Source: Gallionellaceae bacterium CG11_big_fil_rev_8_21_14_0_20_60_62
Lineage (GTDB): Bacteria; Pseudomonadota; Gammaproteobacteria; Burkholderiales; Gallionellaceae
Direction of reading: 5' to 3'
Assembly: GCA_002787455.1 (NCBI GenBank)
Contig: PCWU01000054.1
Coordinates: 1 to 6,142 of the forward strand
Length of the DNA stretch: 6,142 nt
Below, in pieces: positions 1-5,930 of this stretch. Position 1 is the stretch's first letter; every line of letters begins with the position of its first letter. The notes under the pieces are model-generated. The model did no database searches, was not told the DNA's origin, and was given only the letters and a program-made list of their open reading frames with translations. Position numbers and translations under genes: made by a program.

Positions 1-88
1 TATTGCCCATGCAAACAAATAGTACTTTTATCACTAACTTTGCGCTCTTATCTTGTTGGTTTTAGAACTGGAAATATTCATACAATTG

Positions 89-502
89 CTATTTGGCTGT
101 CACGGTAAGGAAAGATAGCTTGGCTATCCCTGATTTTTGAGCCATTGCCATGATTTGCGCCACCCTGCCATAAGGCACTGCCGCGTCTGCTTGAATCTGC
201 AATTCGAAACTTGGATCGGCGGCACGCGCCTCAAGCATCTGTGCAAGCGCGTCATCGTTCAGAGGTGACGATTCATAATAGACCCCGCCTTTGGCGTCGA
301 TGGCTAAGCTGACTTTTTTTAGCGTGGTGTCATGCGCTACAGCTTCGGTCTTGGGCAGGTTAATTTTGAGTGACTGCGGCGCCAGCAGGGGCGCGGTGAT
401 AATGAACACGACCAACAATACCAGCATCACGTCCACCAGCGGGGTGACGTTGATCTCGCTCATCATGCTGCCGCCATCCTCGGGGACATTACCGAATGCC
501 AT
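89..502 (-). CDS. exbD: ExbD/TolR-family biopolymer transporter, TonB-system motor subunit
   Basis: This 137-residue protein is the ExbD subunit of the proton-driven ExbB-ExbD motor that energises TonB in the inner membrane. It has a short cytoplasmic N-terminus, one membrane segment at about residues 24-43, and a periplasmic domain to the C-terminus. The family signature INVTPLVDVMLVLL starts at residue 17. Its Asp24 matches the single essential membrane aspartate of ExbD/TolR. The C-terminal stretch QADAAVPYGRVAQIMAMAQ followed by SGIAKLSFLT is the usual ExbD periplasmic motif. The start is well supported: GGAGG lies at 507-511, directly against the exbB stop codon and four bases from the ATG. 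It is the last gene of the tonB-exbB-exbD operon, nine bases after exbB, which suggests translational coupling. TolR is the alternative, but the adjacent tonB favours ExbD. Family assignment is certain from the sequence; the receptors it serves are unknown. Confidence 0.95.
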   Translation of the reverse strand: MAFGNVPEDGGSMMSEINVTPLVDVMLVLLVVFIITAPLLAPQSLKINLPKTEAVAHDTTLKKVSLAIDAKGGVYYESSPLNDDALAQMLEARAADPSFELQIQADAAVPYGRVAQIMAMAQKSGIAKLSFLTVTAK

Positions 503-511
503 ATTTCCTCC

Positions 512-1168
512 TTACAACCTAAAATCGTGCTTCTGCGCCAGACGCAGAAAGTCGTGGGAAAAATTCTCCAAGTCGGTCAGATGTACCTTCAAACGGCGCA
601 GGAAGAAGTTGTAGGCCAGCACCGCGGGCAGCGCGGTGGCGATGCCGATGGCGGTGGCAATCAGCGCCTCGCCAATCGGGCCGGCGACCACATCCAGCGA
701 GGCCGTGCCACTGCTGCCAATATCCTGCAGCGCATGCATGATGCCCCATACGGTTCCGAACAATCCCACGAATGGTGCGGTGGAGCCGATGGTTGCCAGC
801 TCGGCCAGGCCGCGCTCGTGATAGCGCTGGATGTTCTGCAACTGCTGACGCAGCATGCGCTCAAGCACATCCTGTGGCGCGCCGGAATGCTTTAAATCCT
901 GTTGTGTGTCGCTAAGGGTTTCGAGTTCGGCAAAGCCTGCCTGGGCGAGGCGCGCAATATCGCCCTTGCTGGCGTTGGCGACTTTGCCTGCATCATGCCA
1001 TTCGCGCACCGCCCAAAAAGTGTCGTTGAACGCCCGATCATCGCGCCGGGCTTGCCATTGCTTCCATAATTTGAACAGCGCAATCGACCAGGTCACCATC
1101 GACAGGAAAATCAGCAACAACAGCGTCGCCGCGACAATCGGCGAGTTGACCGGAAAGAATGGGGGCAT
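512..1168 (-). CDS. exbB: ExbB/TolQ/MotA-family proton channel protein, TonB-system motor subunit
   Basis: This 218-residue inner-membrane protein forms the channel scaffold of the ExbB-ExbD complex that converts proton flow into TonB movement. Three membrane segments are visible: about residues 11-33, 126-148 and 163-189. A polar cytoplasmic domain lies between the first two and a short cytoplasmic tail ends the protein. The second and third segments carry the MotA/TolQ/ExbB signature, with ELATIGSTAPFVGLFGTVWG from residue 123 and GPIGEALIATAIGIATALPA from residue 163. The frame is open up to an ATG at 1213, but that start would overlap tonB and add residues not typical of the family. The ATG at 1168 has an AAGGA Shine-Dalgarno at 1178-1182, nine bases away, and begins MPPFFPV, so it is preferred. 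It starts five bases after the tonB stop. TolQ is the alternative, but the tonB neighbour argues for ExbB. Confidence 0.95.
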   Translation of the reverse strand: MPPFFPVNSPIVAATLLLLIFLSMVTWSIALFKLWKQWQARRDDRAFNDTFWAVREWHDAGKVANASKGDIARLAQAGFAELETLSDTQQDLKHSGAPQDVLERMLRQQLQNIQRYHERGLAELATIGSTAPFVGLFGTVWGIMHALQDIGSSGTASLDVVAGPIGEALIATAIGIATALPAVLAYNFFLRRLKVHLTDLENFSHDFLRLAQKHDFRL

Positions 1169-1173
1169 AGTGC

Positions 1174-1797
1174 TTAATCCTTCAAAGAAAATTTGATTGG
1201 AACCAGAAACCATCGGGTGACCGGCTGGCCGAGGCGACGCGAGGGGGAGAAATGCCAGGTCTTGACGGTTTGCAATGCAGCCTCGTCCAGAATCCTGTAG
1301 CCACAGCTTTGCTCAAGCCTCACTTCGCCCGCTTCGCCTTCCGCCAGCACTTCAACGTTAAGGATCACCGTGCCCTGATAGCCCATGCGTCGCGCCATCA
1401 AGGGATAAGGCGGACGCGGATTATTCAAATAGTCGGCACGATAATCGGGTTCGGCATCCAGTTGGACGGGGGACGTTGGGGTTTCAATGGCCGGCGCGGG
1501 CGGTACTGATTCCTCCCGTACGGGTGGCTTGGCGGCGGCCGGCGCTTCCGGTTGGTTCGTGCGCGCGCGCGGGGCGGGTTTTGGTTCCGGCTTGATTACA
1601 GGTTGCGGTTCTACTTCAGCCTGCGGCCTTTGCAGATTGGCGAAGGAAATGGACATCTCGTTCACCGCGGCCTGCGGCGGGAGCGGCTGCATGAGCCAGC
1701 CGGCGAACAGTGCCAGATGCAACAGCACGACAATGCACACAACAATCACGCGTTCGGGCCAGACAGAACCCGGTGCGGCATAACCCAGTGCAGCCAT
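1174..1797 (-). CDS. tonB: TonB energy-transducing protein
   Basis: This 207-residue protein links the inner-membrane ExbBD motor to TonB-dependent outer-membrane receptors. The order of parts is classic: a short cytoplasmic N-terminus, an uncleaved membrane anchor at about residues 16-36, a proline-rich periplasmic spacer at about 58-110 (runs such as KPEPKPAPRAR), and a TonB C-terminal domain at about 120-207. The last contains NPRPPYPLMARRMGYQGTV and a CGYRILDEAALQTVKTWHFSP stretch typical of the fold. The anchor keeps the conserved histidine (His27), but the residue four before it is Val23, where E. coli TonB has the Ser of its SxxxH motif. The only ATG in frame is at 1797, because a TAG lies in frame about ten codons upstream. 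No clear Shine-Dalgarno precedes it, so the start is the least certain part. It is the first gene of the tonB-exbB-exbD operon and is divergent from grpE. Confidence 0.93.
   Translation of the reverse strand: MAALGYAAPGSVWPERVIVVCIVVLLHLALFAGWLMQPLPPQAAVNEMSISFANLQRPQAEVEPQPVIKPEPKPAPRARTNQPEAPAAAKPPVREESVPPAPAIETPTSPVQLDAEPDYRADYLNNPRPPYPLMARRMGYQGTVILNVEVLAEGEAGEVRLEQSCGYRILDEAALQTVKTWHFSPSRRLGQPVTRWFLVPIKFSLKD
1178..1182 (-). promoter_or_regulatory. Shine-Dalgarno of exbB, deciding its start codon
   Basis: On the minus strand this reads AAGGA, nine bases before the ATG at 1168. It lies inside the last codons of tonB, so ribosomes finishing tonB would pass over it, consistent with translational coupling. 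It supports the 1168 start over the upstream ATG at 1213. Confidence 0.7.
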
Positions 1798-1905
1798 AGA
1801 AGTTTGCAGAGCATGATTTTTTATGAGGGCGACATGCTACCAGCGGTATGCCGCCGCCACCAGCGGAGCCACAGCGCCATCAGCCGGATTATTTTCATCT
1901 TAGCC

Positions 1906-1931
1906 CTTGAAACACCGGATTCAGCCCCCAC
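1906..1931 (+). promoter_or_regulatory. Predicted sigma-32 (heat-shock) promoter of grpE
   Basis: A -35 element CTTGAAA at 1906-1912 is followed by a 13-base spacer and then CCCCAC at 1926-1931. The established sigma-32 consensus is CTTGAAA, 13-15 bases, CCCCATNT, so the match is perfect in the first element and has the first five bases of the second. The predicted RNA start is near 1938-1941, leaving a leader of about 20 bases before the grpE ATG at 1961. Position and sequence both fit; transcription itself is inferred. Confidence 0.8.
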
Positions 1932-1950
1932 AATTCGTCCAGTCATAAAT

Positions 1951-1954
1951 GGAG
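1951..1954 (+). promoter_or_regulatory. Shine-Dalgarno of grpE, deciding its start codon
   Basis: GGAG (extending to GGAGAG) lies six bases before the ATG at 1961. An in-frame ATG at 1949 overlaps this site and would have no Shine-Dalgarno of its own, so 1961 is the better start. Confidence 0.7.
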
Positions 1955-1960
1955 AGACGC

Positions 1961-2509
1961 ATGGAACAACAGGAAAATACGCAAAAGATCGGGCAACAGA
2001 CGGTTGAGGCCGCGCCGGAAAACGAGACTAATTCGACCACCGACAAGGTTCCAGGCATCGAAGAGATGTTGCAGGAAGCGGAACGCAAGGCGCAGGAACA
2101 CTATGACGCCTGGATGTATGCCAAGGCCGAAGGCGAGAACATTCGCCGCCGCGCCGCCGAGGACGTGAGCAAGGCGCAGAAGTTCGCCGTGGAACGTTTT
2201 TCCGGCGAGATGCTGGCGGTGATGGACAGCCTGCAAGCGGGGCTGGCCGTCGAGACGGAGAATGTGGAGAGTTTCAAGAGCGGCATGGAACTGACGCTGA
2301 AGCAACTCTCCAGCGTGTTCGACAAATTCAACATCAAGGAAGTAAACCCGGTCGGCGAAAAGCTTGATCCGCACAAACACCAAGCCATCGGCGTGGTTGA
2401 AAGCGATCAGGAAACCGGCACCGTGGTCAGCGTGATGCAGAAGGGCTACACATTGAACGAGCGCGTGCTGCGCCCGGCATTGGTGATGGTGGCGAAGGGA
2501 AAGGAATAA
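1961..2509 (+). CDS. grpE: GrpE, nucleotide exchange factor of DnaK
   Basis: This 182-residue cytoplasmic protein releases ADP from DnaK so that ATP can bind and substrate can leave. It acts as a dimer. Residues 1-30 are a polar, probably disordered tail. About 33-90 form the long charged helix used for dimerisation (EEMLQEAERKAQEHYDAW, then AEGENIRRRAAED). The C-terminal beta domain at about 125-180 holds the family signatures NPVGEKLDPHKHQAIG and GYTLNERVLRPALVMVA. Length is normal for proteobacterial GrpE. The start at 1961 is chosen because of GGAG at 1951-1954; starting at 1949 would add only MERR. It is the first gene of the grpE-dnaK-dnaJ cluster and sits directly behind a strong sigma-32-type promoter. 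No hrcA gene lies between the promoter and grpE. Confidence 0.97.
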   Translation: MEQQENTQKIGQQTVEAAPENETNSTTDKVPGIEEMLQEAERKAQEHYDAWMYAKAEGENIRRRAAEDVSKAQKFAVERFSGEMLAVMDSLQAGLAVETENVESFKSGMELTLKQLSSVFDKFNIKEVNPVGEKLDPHKHQAIGVVESDQETGTVVSVMQKGYTLNERVLRPALVMVAKGKE

Positions 2510-2549
2510 CCCTCACCGTCATTGATGGAACTACCAGCCATTCGACTAA

Positions 2550-2563
2550 GCCCGCTAGCGGGC
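2550..2563. repeat. 14-base perfect GC palindrome downstream of grpE
   Basis: The sequence GCCCGCTAGCGGGC is its own reverse complement. It is flanked by further pairing segments: CGAC at 2543-2546 with GTCG at 2566-2569, and CCAG at 2534-2537 with CTGG at 2570-2573. Together they could fold into one longer interrupted hairpin starting 24 bases after the grpE stop. No run of T follows, so it is not a typical intrinsic terminator. A near copy of its core, CCCGCGTAGCGGG, recurs at 2611-2623. Its role is unknown; roles in mRNA 3' end formation or as part of the adjacent repeat element are possible. Confidence 0.7.
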
Positions 2564-2572
2564 AAGTCGCTG

Positions 2573-2682
2573 GTTATCCGGCGGAGGCCGGAATCCAGTT
2601 TATTGAACATCCCGCGTAGCGGGACAAAACCTTAAAGGCATATTGGATAACAGCACTGGATTCCGGCCTCCGCAGGAATAAC
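2573..2682. repeat. Pair of REP-like hairpins in inverted orientation (BIME-like) between grpE and dnaK
   Basis: The left arm (2573-2599) and right arm (2655-2682) are inverted copies. Nineteen bases pair without error (ACTGGATTCCGGCCTCCGC in the right arm), and the match continues with one mismatch and one extra base. Each arm is itself a small hairpin: CCGGC-GGAG-GCCGG at 2578-2591, and TTCC-GC-loop-GC-GGAA at 2661-2678. The 55-base spacer contains another small palindrome at 2611-2623. From memory, TGGATTCCGGC-type sequences are widespread intergenic repeats in beta- and gammaproteobacteria, so this is probably one member of a dispersed family. There is no open frame or transposase. It could stabilise the grpE mRNA 3' end or reduce read-through into dnaK; both are inferences. 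Confidence 0.75.
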
Positions 2683-2703
2683 GGGATTAAAGTTTGCGGC
2701 ACA

Positions 2704-2728
2704 CTTGAAATATCCAATGTCGCCCTGA
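2704..2728 (+). promoter_or_regulatory. Probable sigma-32 promoter of dnaK
   Basis: A perfect CTTGAAA -35 element at 2704-2710 is followed after 12 bases by CCCTGA at 2723-2728, a partial match to the sigma-32 -10 element CCCCAT. The spacer is one base shorter than the usual 13-15. It lies 65 bases before the dnaK start and downstream of the repeat block, so dnaK could be heat-induced independently of grpE. It is weaker than the grpE promoter by sequence. Confidence 0.55.
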
Positions 2729-2793
2729 CGTTAGACGGCGAGGCAACAAAGCATTCGACCAATTTTAAAGCATTCAACTGAAAGGAAAGCATC

Positions 2794-4719
2794 ATGGGAA
2801 AAATCATCGGTATCGACCTGGGCACGACCAACTCTTGCGTGGCCATCATGGAAAACGGCAAGACCAAGGTGATCGAGAACGCGGAGGGCGCGCGCACCAC
2901 ACCGTCCATTATCGCCTACATGGAAGACGGTGAAGTGCTGGTGGGTGCCCCCGCCAAGCGCCAGGCCGTGACCAACCCCAAGAACACCCTGTACGGCGTG
3001 AAGCGCCTGATCGGCCGCCGCTTCGAGGAACCGATGGTGCAGAAAGATATCGCCATGGTGCCCTATGAGATCGTCAAGGCGAAAAACGGCGATGCCTGGG
3101 TCAAAGTGCGCGGGAAGGATATCTCCGCGCCGGAAATTTCCGCCGAAGTGCTGATGAAGATGAAGAAGACCGCCGAAGATTATTTGGGCGAACCGGTCAG
3201 CGAAGCGGTCATCACCGTGCCGGCCTACTTCAACGACAGCCAGCGCCAGGCCACCAAGGACGCGGGCCGCATCGCCGGTCTGGACGTAAAGCGCATCATT
3301 AACGAGCCGACTGCGGCGGCGCTGGCGTTCGGCATGGACAAGCAGGAAGGCGACCGCAAGATAGCGGTGTATGACCTGGGAGGCGGCACGTTCGACGTGT
3401 CAATCATCGAGATCGCCGAGATCGACGGCGAGCATCAGTTCGAAGTGTTGTCCACCAACGGTGATACCTTCCTCGGCGGCGAAGATTTCGACATGCGCGT
3501 GATAGAGTATCTGGTGGAAGAATTCAAGAAGGAAAGCGGTATCGACCTAAAGAAGGACATGCTGGCCCTGCAACGCCTGAAAGACGCGGCGGAAAAAGCC
3601 AAGATTGAACTGTCTTCCGCGCAGCAGACCGAAGTCAATCTGCCCTACATCACCGCTGATGCCAGCGGCCCGAAACACCTCGCCGTGAAAATTACCCGCG
3701 CCAAGCTGGAAAGCCTGGTGGAGGATCTGATCGCGCGCACCATCGAGCCGTGCAAAATCGCGATGAAGGACGCGGGTGTTTCCAACGCCGAGATCACCGA
3801 TGTGATCTTGGTCGGCGGTCAAACCCGTATGCCCAAGGTGCAGGAAAAAGTGAAGGAGTTCTTCGGCAAGGAACCGCGCAAGGACGTAAACCCGGACGAA
3901 GCCGTGGCGGTGGGTGCGGCGATCCAGGGCGGCGTGCTGCAAGGCGAAGTCAAGGACGTGCTGCTGCTGGACGTGACTCCGCTTTCGCTGGGTATTGAAA
4001 CCATGGGCGGCGTGATGACCAAGCTGATCAAGAAGAACACCACCATTCCGACCAAGGCATCGCAAGTGTTTTCGACTGCCGACGACAACCAGTCCGCGGT
4101 GACCATCCACGTGCTGCAGGGCGAGCGCGAGATGGCTTCCGGTAATAAGAGCTTGGGCCAGTTCAACCTGTCCGACATTCCGCCCGCACCGCGCGGCCTG
4201 CCGCAGATCGAAGTGACCTTCAACATCGACGCCAACGGCATCCTGCACGTGGGCGCCAAGGACAAGGCCACCAACAAGGAAGCCAACATCACCATCAAGG
4301 CCAGCTCCGGCTTGAGTGAGGATGAGATCAACCGGATGGTGGCCGATGCCGAGGCGCATGCCGACGAGGACAAGAAGGCAATGGAACTGGTAACCGCACG
4401 CAACCAGTTGGACGCGCTGATCCACTCCACCAATAAGTCGCTAAAAGAATACGGTGAGCAATTGGTGGCGGAAGAAAAAACCGCCATCGAAACCGCGGTG
4501 AAGGATGCCGAGGAGGTGGTGAAGGGCGACGACAAGGATGCCATCGAAGCCAAGACCGAAGCACTGGCCACCGCCGCGCAAAAGCTGGGCGAGAAGATGT
4601 ACGCGGCAGAGCAGGCCAAGGCACAAGCCGCTCAAGGCGGCGGTCAACCGGAAGCCAAGGCGGACGATGCCGATGTGGTGGATGCCGAATTTACCGAAGT
4701 CAAAGACGACAAGAAATAA
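2794..4719 (+). CDS. dnaK: DnaK, Hsp70 molecular chaperone
   Basis: This 641-residue cytoplasmic ATPase binds exposed hydrophobic peptide stretches and cycles between open (ATP) and closed (ADP) states under DnaJ and GrpE. The nucleotide-binding domain spans about residues 1-385. It contains the phosphate loop IGIDLGTTNSC from residue 5, catalytic Lys70 (YGVKRLIGRRF), Pro143 in VPAYFND, Glu171 in INEPTAAALAFG, Thr199 in YDLGGGTFDVS, and ILVGGQTRMPKVQ from 338. The interdomain linker VLLLDVTP starts at 389. The substrate-binding beta domain runs to about 505 and the helical lid to about 605. A Gly/Gln/Ala-rich tail ends DDADVVDAEFTEVKDDKK, the usual proteobacterial acidic end. Length and all key residues are as in E. 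coli DnaK. AAAGGAAAG at 2781-2789 is a good ribosome site for this ATG. It is second in the chaperone cluster, with its own probable heat-shock promoter. Confidence 0.99.
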   Translation: MGKIIGIDLGTTNSCVAIMENGKTKVIENAEGARTTPSIIAYMEDGEVLVGAPAKRQAVTNPKNTLYGVKRLIGRRFEEPMVQKDIAMVPYEIVKAKNGDAWVKVRGKDISAPEISAEVLMKMKKTAEDYLGEPVSEAVITVPAYFNDSQRQATKDAGRIAGLDVKRIINEPTAAALAFGMDKQEGDRKIAVYDLGGGTFDVSIIEIAEIDGEHQFEVLSTNGDTFLGGEDFDMRVIEYLVEEFKKESGIDLKKDMLALQRLKDAAEKAKIELSSAQQTEVNLPYITADASGPKHLAVKITRAKLESLVEDLIARTIEPCKIAMKDAGVSNAEITDVILVGGQTRMPKVQEKVKEFFGKEPRKDVNPDEAVAVGAAIQGGVLQGEVKDVLLLDVTPLSLGIETMGGVMTKLIKKNTTIPTKASQVFSTADDNQSAVTIHVLQGEREMASGNKSLGQFNLSDIPPAPRGLPQIEVTFNIDANGILHVGAKDKATNKEANITIKASSGLSEDEINRMVADAEAHADEDKKAMELVTARNQLDALIHSTNKSLKEYGEQLVAEEKTAIETAVKDAEEVVKGDDKDAIEAKTEALATAAQKLGEKMYAAEQAKAQAAQGGGQPEAKADDADVVDAEFTEVKDDKK

Positions 4720-4744
4720 GACTCACCACTCTTGATGTTGTAAT

Positions 4745-4768
4745 CGGTGGGGCGCATGCGCCCCACCG
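4745..4768. repeat. 24-base perfect palindrome between dnaK and dnaJ
   Basis: The twelve bases CGGTGGGGCGCA at 4745-4756 are followed immediately by their exact reverse complement at 4757-4768. In RNA this gives a very GC-rich stem of up to ten pairs with a four-base loop. It begins 25 bases after the dnaK stop and ends 15 bases before the dnaJ ATG, leaving the weak dnaJ ribosome site (GGAAAA at 4775-4780) unpaired. There is no T run after it, so complete termination is unlikely. It may attenuate read-through, act as an mRNA processing or stability element, or be a dispersed genomic palindrome. Confidence 0.8.
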
Positions 4769-4783
4769 TCACATGGAAAAAAC

Positions 4784-5899
4784 ATGAGCAAGCGCGACTA
4801 CTACGAAGTCCTCGGCGTCAATCGCGACGCATCGGAGGAAGACATCAAGAAGGCTTATCGCAAGCTGGCGATGAAGCACCATCCCGATCGCAATCCGGAC
4901 AATCCGAAAGCGGAGGAGCACTTCAAAGAAGCGAAGGAAGCCTACGAGACCTTGTCCGAAGGACAGAAACGCGCGGCATATGACCAGTACGGCCACGCCG
5001 CGTTCGAGGCCGGCGGGATGGGCGGTGGCGGATTTGGCGGCGGTGCACAGGGCTTCGATTTTGGCGATATTTTCGGAGATATCTTCGGCGGTGGCCGCGG
5101 TGGCCGCAGCCAGGCGCATCGCGGTGCCGACCTGCGCTACAACATGGAAATCACGTTGGAAGAAGCGGCGCGCGGCACCGGGAAACAGATCCGTATCCCG
5201 GTCATGGAAGAGTGCGAAACCTGCAGCGGTTCCGGCGCCAAACCGGGCACCACACCGGTCACTTGCTCCACCTGCGGCGGCCACGGCCAAGTGCGCGTAC
5301 AACAGGGTTTCTTCTCCATCCAGCAGACCTGCCCGCGCTGTCACGGTAGCGGCAAGCAGATCAGCTCACCCTGTGGAACTTGCCACGGCACGGGGCGCGT
5401 GAAAAAACAAAAGACGCTGGAGATCAAGATACCGGCGGGCATCGACAGCGGCATGCGTCTGCGCCACAGCGGCCATGGCGAAGCAGGCAGTCCCGGGGCG
5501 CCGCACGGTGACCTGTATGTGGAAATCCACATCAAACCGCACAGCGTGTTCCAGCGCGACGGCGACGACCTGCATTGCGAAATGCCGATCAGTTTTGCCA
5601 CTGCCGCACTGGGTGGCGAAATCGAGATACCCACGCTGGATAGCAAGGCCAGCATCAAGATCCCGGCGGAAACCCAGAGCGGCAAGATCTTCCGTCTGCG
5701 CGGCAAAGGCATCAAAGGCATGCGCACCCACACCCACGGCGATCTGCATTGCCATGTCATCGTGGAAACACCGGCCAATCTGACTGACCGCCAGAAGGAG
5801 TTGTTGCACGAGTTCGAGGCAATCAGCCAGGGAGACGCGGCGCGCCACAGTCCGCGCGCCAAGTCGTGGATGGCGAAGGTGAAAGAATTCTTCGGATGA
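4784..5899 (+). CDS. dnaJ: DnaJ, Hsp40 co-chaperone of DnaK (type I)
   Basis: This 371-residue cytoplasmic protein delivers unfolded substrates to DnaK and stimulates its ATP hydrolysis. All parts of a type I DnaJ are present. The J domain is at about residues 4-70, with the catalytic HPD at 33-35 (KHHPDRNP). A Gly/Phe-rich linker spans about 77-108. The zinc domain has four CxxCxGxG-type repeats, with cysteine pairs 144/147, 161/164, 183/186 and 197/200. Two substrate-binding beta domains follow to about 335, then a C-terminal dimerisation segment. The tail of the second beta domain reads RGKGIKGMRTHTHGDLHCH, a histidine-rich version of the usual RGKG...GDLY segment. Length is normal. The ribosome site is weak (GGAAAA at 4775-4780). 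It is third in the chaperone cluster, 64 bases after dnaK, and is probably expressed by read-through past the intervening palindrome, since no separate promoter is obvious. Confidence 0.98.
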   Translation: MSKRDYYEVLGVNRDASEEDIKKAYRKLAMKHHPDRNPDNPKAEEHFKEAKEAYETLSEGQKRAAYDQYGHAAFEAGGMGGGGFGGGAQGFDFGDIFGDIFGGGRGGRSQAHRGADLRYNMEITLEEAARGTGKQIRIPVMEECETCSGSGAKPGTTPVTCSTCGGHGQVRVQQGFFSIQQTCPRCHGSGKQISSPCGTCHGTGRVKKQKTLEIKIPAGIDSGMRLRHSGHGEAGSPGAPHGDLYVEIHIKPHSVFQRDGDDLHCEMPISFATAALGGEIEIPTLDSKASIKIPAETQSGKIFRLRGKGIKGMRTHTHGDLHCHVIVETPANLTDRQKELLHEFEAISQGDAARHSPRAKSWMAKVKEFFG

Positions 5900-5930
5900 T
5901 GCCGTTCATCACAGATGGATGGCATGCGTG

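Noticed and set aside
1169..1213. Longer exbB start at ATG 1213 adding 15 residues.
   Set aside because: It would overlap the end of tonB, add atypical residues and ignore the well-placed AAGGA before the ATG at 1168.
1886..1902. Fur-box-like AT-rich stretch upstream of tonB (GATGAAAATAATC on the minus strand).
   Set aside because: Only the left half resembles the Fur consensus; the right half of the inverted repeat is absent, so iron control is not supported by sequence.
1949..1960. Longer grpE start at ATG 1949 (MERR...).
   Set aside because: The Shine-Dalgarno GGAG overlaps this ATG and is correctly spaced for 1961; the predicted RNA start would also leave almost no leader.
2550..2573. 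Intrinsic terminator after grpE.
   Set aside because: The hairpin is strong but no T run follows on the plus strand, so I list it only as a palindrome.
2510..2793. CIRCE operator (TTAGCACTC-N9-GAGTGCTAA) ahead of dnaK or grpE.
   Set aside because: Neither half-site is present in this gap or in 1798-1960.
3547..4425. A long open frame (292 codons) antisense to dnaK, and another at 3819-4619.
   Set aside because: They lie wholly inside the unmistakable dnaK gene, have His/Gln- or Ser-rich compositions expected from reading its codons backwards, and resemble no family I know.
4773..4787. A four-codon frame (MEKT) whose TGA overlaps the dnaJ ATG as ATGA, possibly a coupling leader peptide.
   Set aside because: Its ATG has no Shine-Dalgarno before it (the preceding bases are the end of the palindrome), and such tiny overlaps arise easily by chance.
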